Source: Luidia sarsii
Lineage: Eukaryota; Echinodermata; Asteroidea; Paxillosida; Luidiidae
Assembly: GCA_949987565.1 (NCBI GenBank)
Contig: OX465112.1
Coordinates: 13,677,299 to 13,741,298, forward strand
Direction of reading: 5' to 3'
Length of the DNA: 64,000 nt
Below, in pieces: positions 34,746 through 44,715 of this stretch (position 1 is its first letter; every line of letters begins with the position of its first letter). The notes below the pieces were generated by a model. It was not told the origin of the DNA. It made no database searches and worked only from the letters and a program-made list of their open reading frames with translations. The translations under genes were made by a program, and so were the position numbers.

Positions 34746-35470
34746 TTAATTTTGCCACAAAAACTGTATTTTCAACAGAGGCAACAAAAGGGAAAGAAAG
34801 GTCAGTGCAAAAAAAACACCTACATGTATCTTATAAATTAAGAACAAAATAAAATACAGTTGAGATGACGAAAAAGAATAGCCGTGAGAAAATGTGGATG
34901 AAGCGTCATCGGACTATTCAACCACATGGTCTCAACATCCAGGAGGGTAATGACTATCACCATGCAGCTTTCTGATATTCCTTCTTTTGTGTTCACTCCT
35001 CCACACTTCTCTCTTTGATCTTTCCCCCTCTTCTCACTAATCCATACCCTACTCCTTGCCCTTCCCTTTGATCTCTCCCTACCAGCTTAACTCTTTGTCC
35101 TTTGTTTCGCATCCGTGTCCTATTCACTCTTTCCCCCCTTCCTTCGTGTACATGTATCTGTTTTGTCCTTGTCACTTTGCCTTTGAGAAAGGTCCTGCCA
35201 GGATCAAAACGTCAGGCCCACTAAATTTTAAGATTTCCATTTTGGTAATTTTAGTCAGTAAGCAGTTTACAACTTTTTTGTATACCACGAAAAAGAATAG
35301 AGTTAATCAAGTCAATCAATTAAATGATCGATTGATATAAACAGGTGAAAAGGAGGGAGACAAAGTCATTCCTTGGACAGTGTAGAAATAGAGGTACACA
35401 ACTTGTCTCGCGCAAGCGAGCAACTATTTCACACTATACCTGGTTTACAGCTACATCTTATTACATCAAT
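34746..35470. other. Intergenic stretch with one dispersed repeat copy
   Basis: No gene is supportable. A copy of the CGAAACGTCAGG repeat lies at 35,178-35,290. Confidence 0.4.
35178..35290 (+). repeat. Dispersed TTTGAGAAAGGTCCTGC / AAAACGTCAGG repeat with tail
   Basis: TTTGAGAAAGGTCCTGCCAG, then ATCAAAACGTCAGGCCCACT, then the tail CATTTTGGTAATTTTAGTCA and GTAAGCAGTTTACAA. This is a single-copy (not folded) member of the family. Confidence 0.8.
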
Positions 35471-35473
35471 ACA

Positions 35474-35622
35474 GACAGACAGAGAGACAGAGGGACAGAG
35501 AGTTACATACAGAGAAGGAGAAAGCGAGAGGGAGGAGCAGAGAGAGAGAGAGTAAACAAGAGAAAGAGAGAGGGAGAGAGAATGAAAAAAGAGAAACAGA
35601 GAGGGAGAGAAGAGATAGTGAT
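35474..35622. repeat. (GA)n-rich tract
   Basis: ACAGACAGAGAGAC passing into GAGAGAGGGAGAGA. Confidence 0.85.
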
Positions 35623-35624
35623 GG

Positions 35625-36690
35625 AGATGATCTTATTATTTCCAAGGAAGCCCTTTTCGTGCTTGGCGTCACTTTTCGTCCGTGCTTAAGCAGCTCTATA
35701 TGAAACTGGGTCCGTAGTACGTGTGTCGTGACGTCACCCGCAGTCGCCGACATCCTTTACCAGGAAGTCTATTAATGTGTGTGCATTGCATTCCCATCAC
35801 GCCGTCTGGTAGACACGGGCGTCTGGCGCGCTATTCCCACGAGGTGGGAAAACATCGGTGGATGTGGGCCTATGGTTGTTCTAACGGGGTAGAAGACTCC
35901 ACCTCAATCGGCCCGCCGCCCCGAAGATCGCCCGACCCAGTGTACGGGACCGGTCATCAATTTCTTCCCACTCCCCAACTGATGAACTATGAGCGTACTA
36001 CCGGTCGCCGAAACACACACACACACCCTCCCATTCCATGCAATGCTGTGCTCGAAAGTGTTAGTTAGAGATGGTTAAAAGCTTCCACCAGCATTCGGAT
36101 TGAACATTAACCCACACAAAACCCCCCGGCATTTCTTTCCCGCTCGCTACCTTCGCCCTATAGAAAGACCGTGAGTGATGATGATGATAATGATGATGAT
36201 GTACACGCAACTGCTGAGGTCCAACGGGGGATGGAGACGGGGGGGGGGGTTGAGACGCCGATGGCAGCAACCAGAATCATCGGCCATTTCCCGGCGTTGT
36301 GGGCGTGCTCAGAACTATACGCGTGCTCAGAGGTACACGGTTAAGTCTCGTCGTCGATCGATGATCCGAAGGCGTAAGACGCCTCCAGAGGGGTTCGACG
36401 GTGGAGATGTGAGGGGGGTCCCACTCACGTCGCCGAGTCCCCGCCCTCCTTGCCCCAGAGGTTTGGTGAAAACCCCGGAGGCTGGAATTCACCTCTCGAG
36501 AGCACAACTTGCGTGACGGGGTCGCGCTCGTGCGTCCTGCCGAACAAAACACTCATCTCAGGTCGTTGAATGCGAGAGATTGCTGATTAGAGGCCTCGGT
36601 GGTAACCAAACTATAAGGTCAAAAGACATGGGTCCCATTTTTTTGTTCGTAAAGACTAACAGATATGATGTCGATTGTGATGTGAGGGAA
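35625..36690. other. Intergenic stretch
   Basis: Contains a fragment of the CTTAAGCGGCTCTATGA MITE at 35,683-35,712, a (GAT)n run at 36,177-36,201 and a G-run at 36,239-36,250. No exon is supportable. Confidence 0.4.
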
Positions 36691-36695
36691 GAGAA

Positions 36696-36955
36696 GGGCA
36701 GGGCAGGGCAGGGCAGGGCAGGGCAGGGCAGGGCAGGGCAGGGCAGGGCAGGGCAGGGCAGGGCAGGGCAGGGCAGGGCAGGGCAGGGCAGGGCAGGGCA
36801 GGGCAGGGCAGGGCAGGGCAGGGCAGGGCAGGGCAGGGCAGGGCAGGGCAGGGCAGGGCAGGGCAGGGCAGGGCAGGGCAGGGCAGGGCAGGGCAGGGCA
36901 GGGCAGGGCAGGGCAGGGCAGGGCAGGGCAGGGCAGGGCAGGGCAGGGCAGGGCA
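36696..36955. repeat. Perfect (GGGCA)52 pentamer array
   Basis: Fifty-two uninterrupted GGGCA units (260 bp) without a visible substitution. Long Pro-Ala-Leu frames on the minus strand are a consequence. Confidence 0.97.
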
Positions 36956-36956
36956 G

Positions 36957-37530
36957 GTAAGGGAAGGGAAGGGAAGGGAGGGGACGGGACGGGAGGGGAC
37001 GGGACGGGAAGGGAAGGGAAGGGAAGTGAATGAAAGGGAAGGGAAGGGAGGGGAAGGGAATGGAAGAGAGGGAAGGGAAGGGAAGGGAAGGGAAGGGAAG
37101 GGAAGGGAAGGGAAGGGAAGGGAAGGGAAGGGAAGGGAAGGGAAGGGAAGGGAAGGGAAGGGAGGGGAGGGGACGGGACGGGACGGGAAGGGAAGGGAAG
37201 CGAATGAAAGGGAAGGGAAGGGAGGGGAAGGGAAGGGAAGGGAAGGGAGGGGAAGGGAAGGGAAGGGAGGGGAGGGGACGGGACGGGACGGGACGGGACG
37301 GGAAGGGAAGCGAAGTGAATGAAAGGGAAGGGAAGGGAGGGGAAGGGAAGGGAAGGGAAGGGAAGGGAAGGGAAGGGAAGGGAAGGGAAGGGAAGGGAAG
37401 GGAAGGGAAGGGAAGGGAAGGGAAGGGAAGGGAGGGAAGGGAAGGGAAGGGAGGGGAAGGGAAGGGAAGGGAAGGGAAGGGAAGGGAAGGGAAGGGAAGG
37501 GAAGATAAGGAAGGAAGGGGAAGGGATATA
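36957..37530. repeat. (GGGAA)n pentamer array with GGGAC/GGGAG variants
   Basis: Directly continues the GGGCA array. GGGAA predominates, with clusters of GGGAC and GGGAG at about 36,975-37,010, 37,160-37,190 and 37,268-37,302. GCGAATGAAA or GTGAATGAAA punctuates it near 37,025, 37,200 and 37,315, indicating a longer internal period. Confidence 0.95.
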
Positions 37531-37534
37531 ACAG

Positions 37535-38715
37535 CCCCCCCTCCCCTCAGACATACACAGATACAGACAAACACATGCACACCCTCCGCTTCAGCGGCAC
37601 CGTACAGCTCGCTGGAATTGGGCCACAGTTTGCCCACTGACGGGCAAATCATTATTCGCCAAGATATCGCCCGATCTACACTGGACAGGCGTGTATAGAG
37701 CGTATTATACACCCAGAGCATCAGGTACCCGCCCACCCACTATCAAATCTAAACGCTTCCCCTTGTAAGCAAATGTTGGTTCCCGGGGCCCCCCTCCCTT
37801 GCGTTTCTGTTGCCTCTCGTCCGCGTTATTAGACACGGACGCGGCGAGGCCTGGTCCCACCGCACAGTTGAATTGCACGCCGAAGAAGCTAGTCCTTCTA
37901 TTTGTGCCCCCCCTTCTCTCTCTGTCCTCTCTTCGTCAAATCTTCCAGGGTGTTGACCGAGCGATGAACGGTGCGCGGAAACATCGCGGATGCTACTCAC
38001 GTCCGTTGGCTGCGGCAATGGCAGCCAATGGCAAAGCAAGCTGCTGCCGCTTCTGTTCTTGACAAAAATGCAAACCAGCCTCTGTTCTGCTGATCTAAAA
38101 GGCGAGACTAAATTCGGGGAATCCTTCCTGAAGCCGCCATAGCTGGGGGGGGGGGGCATCACACGACAACCCTATGTGTGTGTGCCTATCAGGTGACTGA
38201 TACATGTATCATACATAAATGGGTTGGTGAGACTCAGAGCCCCCCAGACATGGCCGCGTCCACATACACGGGGTCGAATTGGTCTATAAGCTACGACGAG
38301 CGACTTGCTCCAGTCTCTCGATGCCGAGCCGGGCATGCTCCCGAAGCACCTATATCCATAACTCATACAACTGGCAGGAGTTTTCTACACACTGCAATCT
38401 CAACATGGGACAGACGACCAGGGGTGAATTTCACAAAGCCTTACATTGCGTCTTAACTCAACTTACGATGGATAATTAACCCATCGTAAGATGTGGTAGG
38501 CCGTATGGATTTTGTTGCAAAGCTCGTCGTCTTCCGATTGATCGGATTTTACGATGAGTTTAGTGAAATCGACTGCAGATGTCATTGTAGGCCTGATTGG
38601 TGACAGGGGATAGCCCAGTCCCTTCAAGAGTCGTGTGCGCAAGCACTTTTTGCAGACGGACTCGCATAATTTTATAGATAAGGGCTCAGCGAGTTTTTCA
38701 TTCAAGCTACTTTGA
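37535..38715. other. Intergenic stretch
   Basis: Includes a perfect small hairpin CTTACGATGG/CCATCGTAAG at 38,462-38,490. That hairpin sits within a possible decayed MITE beginning GGGGTGAATTTCACAAAG at about 38,420. No exon is supportable. Confidence 0.4.
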
Positions 38716-38716
38716 A

Positions 38717-39260
38717 CCATTGATTAGGCCATTGATTAGGCCATTGATTAGTCCATTGATTAGGCCATTGATTAGGCCATTGATTAGGCCATAGATAAGG
38801 CCGTAGATTAGGCCATATATTAGACCGTTGATTAGGCCATTGATTGTACCATTGGTTAGGTCATCGGTTAGGCCATATATTAGGCCATATATTAGACCGT
38901 TGATTAGGCCATTGATTGTACCATTGGTTAGGCCATTGGTTAGGCCATTGGTTAGGCCATATATTAGGCCGTTGATTAGGCCATTGATTATACTATTGGT
39001 TAGGCCATTGGTTAGGCCATAATTATATTAGGCCATAGATTAGGCCATATATTGGGCCGTTGATTAGGCCATTGATTATACCATTGGTTAGGCCATTAGT
39101 TAGGCCATAATTATATTAGGCCATAGATTAGGCCAAATATTAGGCCGTTGATTAGGCCATAGATTATACCATTGGTTAGGCCATTGGTTAGACCATTGAT
39201 TAGGCCATTGATTAGGCCAATGATTAGGCCAATGACTAGGCCATTGACTAGGCCATTGGA
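38717..39260. repeat. 12-bp minisatellite (CCATTGATTAGG)n
   Basis: About 45 units, with variants CCATTGGTTAGG, CCATATATTAGG and CCGTTGATTAGG. It shows a higher-order pattern of about 100-130 bp in which CCGTTGATTAGG, then CCATTGATT(G/A)TA, recur together. Confidence 0.95.
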
Positions 39261-39261
39261 C

Positions 39262-40655
39262 CAGCCGGTAGCTCGGACTAGCCGGGCGCGCGGCTGACCG
39301 ACCGCTCCCCTATCGAGGCCCGCTTTTACCCGTACACCCGGGAACGCGTTCGTCCATCACTGTCATGCGGCTGCAATTAGCCACACATCACGCCAACACT
39401 GTTCAGTGTTTTTCCCCCCTGAACTTTTCATCTCCCTCGGGGAAAAAAATCCCCTCCTCACCGTTTCCCCAAACGAAAACAAATTAACATAAAACGACAT
39501 CCTGTATCTCTCCACATACGTGCTAACCAAGCAGTCACGCTCTCCCCCCCCCACCTCTCGCTGGATAAAAATAGACATTTTTTACCGGCAAACAACAAAA
39601 TACCTGAGTAATCTGAGCTTTTGGAAGGGGGGATGGGATCGGGTAAAATGTCAGACCGTTTTCCCCTCAAAAGGATAGGCTGAATGACCACAACGGGCAG
39701 GGGAAAAAACCGCCAGTGTCTTCTGTTTGTATTAGTTTGCAGACGCACGTGCACGTGCGAGTGGCAGTTCTGGAGACCAGGCAGTGTAGGCTATCGTCAC
39801 AAAATTGTCGCAGGAAATACTGACTGGGCTTGAGGGGGTTTCAAAATCCCCCTCCTCCTCCTCCTCCTCTTCATTCTCCTTCCCTTCATTGACACCGACC
39901 GTCAAGCAACATGGCCGCCCCGCGCGGTCACTAAGGCTATAATGTTAGAATGCTCAGCCAGGAGCTTGAGTTCAGACGAAACTCGTTATAGGCCATACAT
40001 GTACTGCTGTACGGCTGGGTTTCATAGGTCATCGCGCCCTCGTTGTCTATCTTAGGCTCCTTCTTTCATCCTTTGTTTGACGCTATCTAGCATCATTGTT
40101 CGCTTCTTTGCACATTTCCCCTCATAGTCGTCCCTCAATGGCATCTTTCAATGGCATCCCTCATGCTTAAGGATGTGTCCTTATAAATCCAATTTCTTTT
40201 GCCTCTCTTTGCACGTTTTATGGACGGTTCTCTCTTTTACTATTCTCGACTGACGAATGACGCGACATGAATGCTAACCGGTGCTCAATTCCACTTGCTG
40301 GATTTTAATATGCGTCAGATCAGAATGCTGCAGGCTTCTTGGCGCTGTGCCGTTCCTTCAGGAACTGCATCTTTTCCTATGGAATGAATAAAGAGACACT
40401 CTTTGTGGGATTTTAGGGGCGAGGAAGATGCACGCAGTCGTTGGACACCGCCTGTCCGAGCTTTGAATGGTTTTGAGTTTACACCAACCCATCGTAGATT
40501 CCAAGGCCTCCGTAGGACTTTGACCTTGACGACATGAAGCATACAACGGTCGGCTTTCTGTCCACCTTCCGTGTGTCCTATCGATCAACCTTGCTCAATT
40601 AAGGCTATACAGATTTTCCCCTTCCTTCATTAATCGGACATTTTCAGCACTACTT
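39262..40655. other. Intergenic stretch
   Basis: No gene is supportable. Small (CTC)n near 39,853. Confidence 0.4.
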
Positions 40656-40659
40656 GGCG

Positions 40660-40840
40660 CAAGGCTCTCTCTCCCTCTCCTTGTCCCTGTCCCTCTCCCA
40701 CTCCGTCTCCCACTCTCTCTTCCTCTCCCTCTCCTTGTCCCTGTCCCTCTCCCACTCCGTCTCCCACTCTCTCTTCCTCTCCCTCTCCTTGTCCCTGTCC
40801 CTCTCCCACTCCGTCTCCCACTCTCTCTTCCTCTCCCTCA

Positions 40841-40886
<46 letters not shown>

Positions 40887-41172
40887 CTCCCTCTCCCTCT
40901 GTCTCTTCCTCTCCCACTCTCTCTCCCTCTCCCCTCGCTCTCCCTCTTTTTTTCCCACTCCTTTTGCCCTGCCTTTGCCTCTGCCTCTGCCTCTGCCTCT
41001 GCCTCTCCCACTTTCTCCCCCTGCCTCTTCCTCTCTCTACCTCAGTATGTGCCTCTGCCACTCTCTCTGCCACATTCTTTTCCTGTTCCTCACCCTCCCC
41101 CTCTCCCCTGTCTCTGCCTCTGTCTCACCCTCTCCCTCTCCCTTTCCCTCCCCCACTCCCTCTCCTTTTCTT
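40660..41172. repeat. Pyrimidine tract with internal ~66-bp tandem repeat
   Basis: CTCTCCCTCTCCTTGTCCCT begins a unit of about 66 bp repeated three times from 40,668 to 40,840. It is followed by (TCCCTG)n and (CTCTGC)n. Confidence 0.9.
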
Positions 41173-41950
41173 GGTTACGCGCACATCTTGAATATTGATG
41201 AGCCGGCAGTCACCGATCTGTGATGGCCCGCTTGCGACGCCCAGGACGGGCGCTGATTGGCTCTGCCGGCGATCGACGCGCGCCTCTGATGGGGGGGACG
41301 CATCGCATGTACATGTACATACATGCGTTCTCGTCACGTCATTTACCCGATGGGCGACCGTAGCTGGTCAAACGGTCGTGGGCGCGCACGGTGCACTCTA
41401 CCCGCTACAGCATCGAGCCGAGCTCCCCCGGTCTGTCGGTGGGACCGGTCTTATTTTTTGCTCTCTGCTGTGATTGATCGTTGGACACAGCCCGGCGACG
41501 GCACCGAGTCTTCTTCCTATCGGCTCTCCCGCCCGCTATGCACGTCAATTTGTCAGCGGTGTGTGTAGTGCCTGTGACAATACGGCCCGCGTCCAGCGGC
41601 GGGGGACCGGCCGAGAGACGCACCGGCGGCGGAGTATCTTCCGAGAGTTCTCGGGCCGGGATGGCGCCGTCCTCCTCCTCCTCGTCACCGCCGCGTCATC
41701 TCTGAAGGGCGGCGTCGCCGGCCGGCATCTCCGGGCAGGATCGCTGCCAGGAGGGAGGCAGTAGTCGCCTCGCCCCACGGCCGTCCCAGGGGGGTTCCTC
41801 CGAGCCGAGCTAGCTCCGGGAGACGGATCGCCGTCGCACGGTCGCTCGGCGCGTTTGCTTCGACAGGCGCGTAAAACTCGGTGTGTGTGGGGGGAGACAA
41901 AGGAGTTTGCTGGCCGACTGTTGAGAGGCCCTCCTCCTCTTTCTCCTCGC

Positions 41951-41952
41951 AG
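41951..41952 (+). promoter_or_regulatory. Probable 3' splice site in receptor 5' leader
   Basis: CCTCCTCCTCTTTCTCCTCG then CAG: a long pyrimidine tract ending in AG, 22 bases before the receptor ATG. It implies that the 5' UTR (or a short upstream coding exon) is spliced. Confidence 0.55.
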
Positions 41953-41973
41953 TGTGTTCTCCCCAGCAAGCCC

Positions 41974-43065
41974 ATGAGAATGTCCGGATCGTCCTACCCC
42001 CAGTGGGCGAGCAACGCGTCGGCGAACTGCTCGCCGGAGAGCTACGGCGCCATGGACAACTGCTCCTCGTCGTCGGCGTACGACGACGACGGGTCGTGGA
42101 CGGAGCAGAAGGACTGGGGCGCCATCGTGGCCGGCCTCTTTCTCCTGATCGTCTGCATCATGGGCCTGGTCGGCAACAGCCTGGTCATCTTCGTCATCCT
42201 CCGCTACGCCAAGATGAAGACGGTGACCAACTCCTACATCCTGAACCTGGCGGTGGCCGACGACCTCTTCATGATCGCCCTGGTCTTCCTCTCCGTGGCC
42301 ACGCTGGCCGGCAACAACTGGATCTTCGGGCCGGTCATGTGCCACGTCGTCTACGCCATCGACGGCCTGAACATGTTCACCAGCGTCTTCTGCCTGACCG
42401 CCATGAGCATGGACCGCTACGTGGCCGTCTGCCACGCCCGGCGGGTCCGCGGCTACCGCACGCTCCGGCTGGCCACCGGCGTCAACGTGGGCATCTGGCT
42501 ACTGGCCCTGGCCGCCGCCAGCCCCATGAACATCGTCACCCGCTACGACCGCAGCGCCATGACCTGCCGCCTGGACTTCGGCGCCGTCTTCGGCGACGAC
42601 GCCCGGGCCGTGGACCTGACCCAGAAGCTCTTCATCATCTACTCCTTCCTGATGGGATTCATCATCCCGCTCCTGATCATCTGCGTGTGCTACTCCAGCA
42701 TCGTGGTCCGGCTGCGGCGCATCGGGGCCCGCACCGGCAAGATGAAGAAGTCGCGCAAGGTCAACCGGCTGGTCTTCTTCGTCGTGCTGGCCTTCTTCAT
42801 GTGCTGGTGGCCCTTCTACGTCTGGCGCACCGTCATCGTCTTCATCCCCACCATCGCCCAGCGCTGGTCCAGCTCAATCCTCGTCTCCGACTTCACCATG
42901 TGCCTGAGCTACCTGAACAGCTGCGCCAACCCGCTCCTGTACGGCTTCCTCAGCGGCAACTTCAAGAAGAGCTTCAAGAAGGCCTGGAGCTGTACCACCG
43001 AGGAGGCCAACAACCTGCCCGTTCGACCCAAGGCGACGGGACCCAGCCCCGCCCAGCCCATGTGA
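41974..43065 (+). CDS. Somatostatin/allatostatin-C-type G-protein-coupled receptor
   Basis: Complete intronless frame of 363 residues. The plasma-membrane receptor probably binds a somatostatin/allatostatin-C-like peptide and couples to a G protein. The N-terminus carries three glycosylation sequons (N14, N18, N29). TM1 is about 48-76 with GN at 67-68. TM2 has LNLAVADD (D96 is the conserved Asp). C123 and C198 form the expected disulphide. TM3 has D130, the position of the ligand-binding Asp in somatostatin receptors, followed by LNMFTS; DRY is 147-149. TM4 is about 168-187 and TM5 about 219-241 (P232). KVNRLVFFVVLAFFMCWWPF (262-281) is TM6. TM7 has NSCANPLLY (315-323), and C340 is a likely palmitoylation site. 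The first ATG is at 41974 (a second at 41980), and an in-frame TAA lies at 41872. Oddity: CWWP instead of the usual CWLP. Subfamily placement comes from motifs such as KMKTVTNSYILNLA; other peptide receptors of this clade remain possible. Confidence 0.93.
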   Translation: MRMSGSSYPQWASNASANCSPESYGAMDNCSSSSAYDDDGSWTEQKDWGAIVAGLFLLIVCIMGLVGNSLVIFVILRYAKMKTVTNSYILNLAVADDLFMIALVFLSVATLAGNNWIFGPVMCHVVYAIDGLNMFTSVFCLTAMSMDRYVAVCHARRVRGYRTLRLATGVNVGIWLLALAAASPMNIVTRYDRSAMTCRLDFGAVFGDDARAVDLTQKLFIIYSFLMGFIIPLLIICVCYSSIVVRLRRIGARTGKMKKSRKVNRLVFFVVLAFFMCWWPFYVWRTVIVFIPTIAQRWSSSILVSDFTMCLSYLNSCANPLLYGFLSGNFKKSFKKAWSCTTEEANNLPVRPKATGPSPAQPM

Positions 43066-43206
43066 GAGCAGCGAGTGGAACCGATTACTCACAGCCACCC
43101 CGTACCCGACGGAAATCCTTGCGGCGACCACGCACCTCGACTTCCCAAGGCCCTCTCTCGCTTACTCACCCAAGAAACAAAACCCTCGGAGGATGCTGCA
43201 TGACTT

Positions 43207-43575
43207 TGTAGGAGCAAGAACCAAGGCTCCTTAAGGCTCTCAAGGAGCAAGGCTCTCAAGGAGCAAGGCTCCCAAGGAGCAAGGCTCCCAAGGAGCAAGG
43301 CTCTCAAGGAGCAAGGCTCCTAAGGAGCAAGGCTCTCAAGGAGCAAGGTTCTCAAGGAGCAAGGCTCTCCAGGAGCAAGGCTCTGGAGGAGCAAGGAGCA
43401 AAACTCTCAAGGAGCAAGGCTCCCAAGGTGCAAGGAGCAGAGGTCCCCGAGCAAGAAGCAAGGCTCTCAAGGAGCAAGGTGCACGGCGTTGTAAGGAGCA
43501 AGGAGCAAGCATTTTCAAGAAGGAGCATGGAGCGGGGCTCTCAAGGAGCAAGGTCCAAGGCTCCCAGAGCCCTTA
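43207..43575 (+). repeat. 16-bp minisatellite (AAGGAGCAAGGCTCTC)n in probable 3' UTR
   Basis: About 20 imperfect units starting about 140 bases after the receptor stop codon. The commonest variants are CTCTC and CTCCC. It is purine-biased on the coding strand. Confidence 0.9.
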
Positions 43576-44600
43576 ACCCAACGTCCCGGCCGGGAACAGA
43601 CACCGGACTCTCACCGAGAGTGAACGGCCCGACGTAAGTTCTCATATAGATGGCTATCAGGCCCAAAGGAAAGGCACATCCCTGACTATCATACAGGGTT
43701 CATTTTGATTTCCCTCAGGCTGAGTTATCACCCTTTAATTTCCTATACGGGGGAACAAAGAAAATAGACTTGATATTTCTTTTTTGGTATCCGTGGGTTA
43801 CAGCATGGCTGAGTTCACGGATGTTAGATGGGGAGAGAAAAGACGACATTCTCTTTCTCTCTTTTTCGATTTTCCTGTTTATCGAACACATTTTTTTGTC
43901 AGACTTCTTTTTGGATCCCTATCCCGTGGAAAGAGAGTCACCTTGCCGACAGTGGTTTCGGGAATCCTCATCCCTTAATTTCAGTTTTGCCCCACCCCAA
44001 CCCCATCAACAAAATGTTATATCTCCCCCACCCCCCTAAAATAAAATAAAATGTACGTTCTCACAACAAAACAATATTTATTCGTCGTGTAGGTTTTTTT
44101 CATCCATAAGAACTAAAGTAAGCTGTGGCATTAATGAGTGCGGATCTGAAACAAATTGCCGACATCTGTCGTCGATGTCAGGAAGAGCAGTCCAGTTTTA
44201 GCCGTGCAGTTGCACCCGAGCGACCGTTCATCGTGATCACAATCCCCTCCCCTCCCCCACGCATAATATAATCAGCAATATAGTAGCTTGTGTTTTACAG
44301 TAGCACGCGTGCACGGACAGGCATGCCACAGACGCCCATTGCACCGCGCTCACAATGTTGAGCAAGCTACAAAAAATAGGTATTCCGCGCTCACATTCGC
44401 TTTGAATGTAAATATGATGTTGCCGGCTTTTAAGAGAGGCGATAATTACTCGCGACCTCGAGACTATACCAGCAGAAAAGCTCGGCGAAGCACGCAATGC
44501 CCAATGTACCGGTATACTTGATTTTACGACCTCATCTGAAATCTCTCCAACAACTGTCGATAATCGTTACGACATTCGTTCTAGCTTCCGCACTCCTTTA
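43576..44600. other. Intergenic / possible 3' UTR
   Basis: No exon is supportable. It includes the possible poly(A) signals at 44,040. Confidence 0.4.
44040..44050 (+). promoter_or_regulatory. Possible polyadenylation signals (overlapping AATAAA)
   Basis: AATAAA occurs at 44040-44045 and 44045-44050, about 1 kb past the receptor stop codon. They are the first clear candidates downstream. Confidence 0.3.
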
Positions 44601-44614
44601 AAAGCCTCGATTCT

Positions 44615-44715
44615 AGACTGGCTCTGAAAAGAGCCGGCAACTCATCTCGCGGACACTCCACCTGACAAGAAACGATTTACATGGTGTCACCGCAGACTTT
44701 CCACTTCGCACTTCC
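44615..44715 (-). repeat. Dispersed repeat with perfect histone-type stem-loop
   Basis: On the minus strand, GTGACACCATGTAAATC leads to GAGTTGCC and then GGCTCTTTTCAGAGCC (44620-44635), identical to the metazoan replication-dependent histone 3' stem-loop. The surrounding blocks match the 25,440 repeat. No histone frame is nearby, so it belongs to the repeat. Confidence 0.75.

Larger units (their letters stand above)
41200..43110. promoter_or_regulatory. CpG-rich region over the receptor gene
   Basis: CG dinucleotides and G+C rise sharply compared with both flanks, spanning the receptor leader and coding region. The upstream part may hold the promoter. I see no clear TATA box and mark no transcription start. 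Confidence 0.4.

Noticed and set aside
36558..37736. Up to 392-codon frames through the pentamer arrays
   Set aside because: Pure products of (GGGCA)n and (GGGAA)n repeats without stops.
41545..43211. Long overlapping frames on both strands of the receptor region, up to 419 codons
   Set aside because: Shadow frames caused by high GC content over the true receptor frame.
44615..44715. Histone gene 3' end
   Set aside because: The stem-loop is perfect but no histone frame lies upstream on that strand, and the surrounding sequence belongs to a dispersed repeat.
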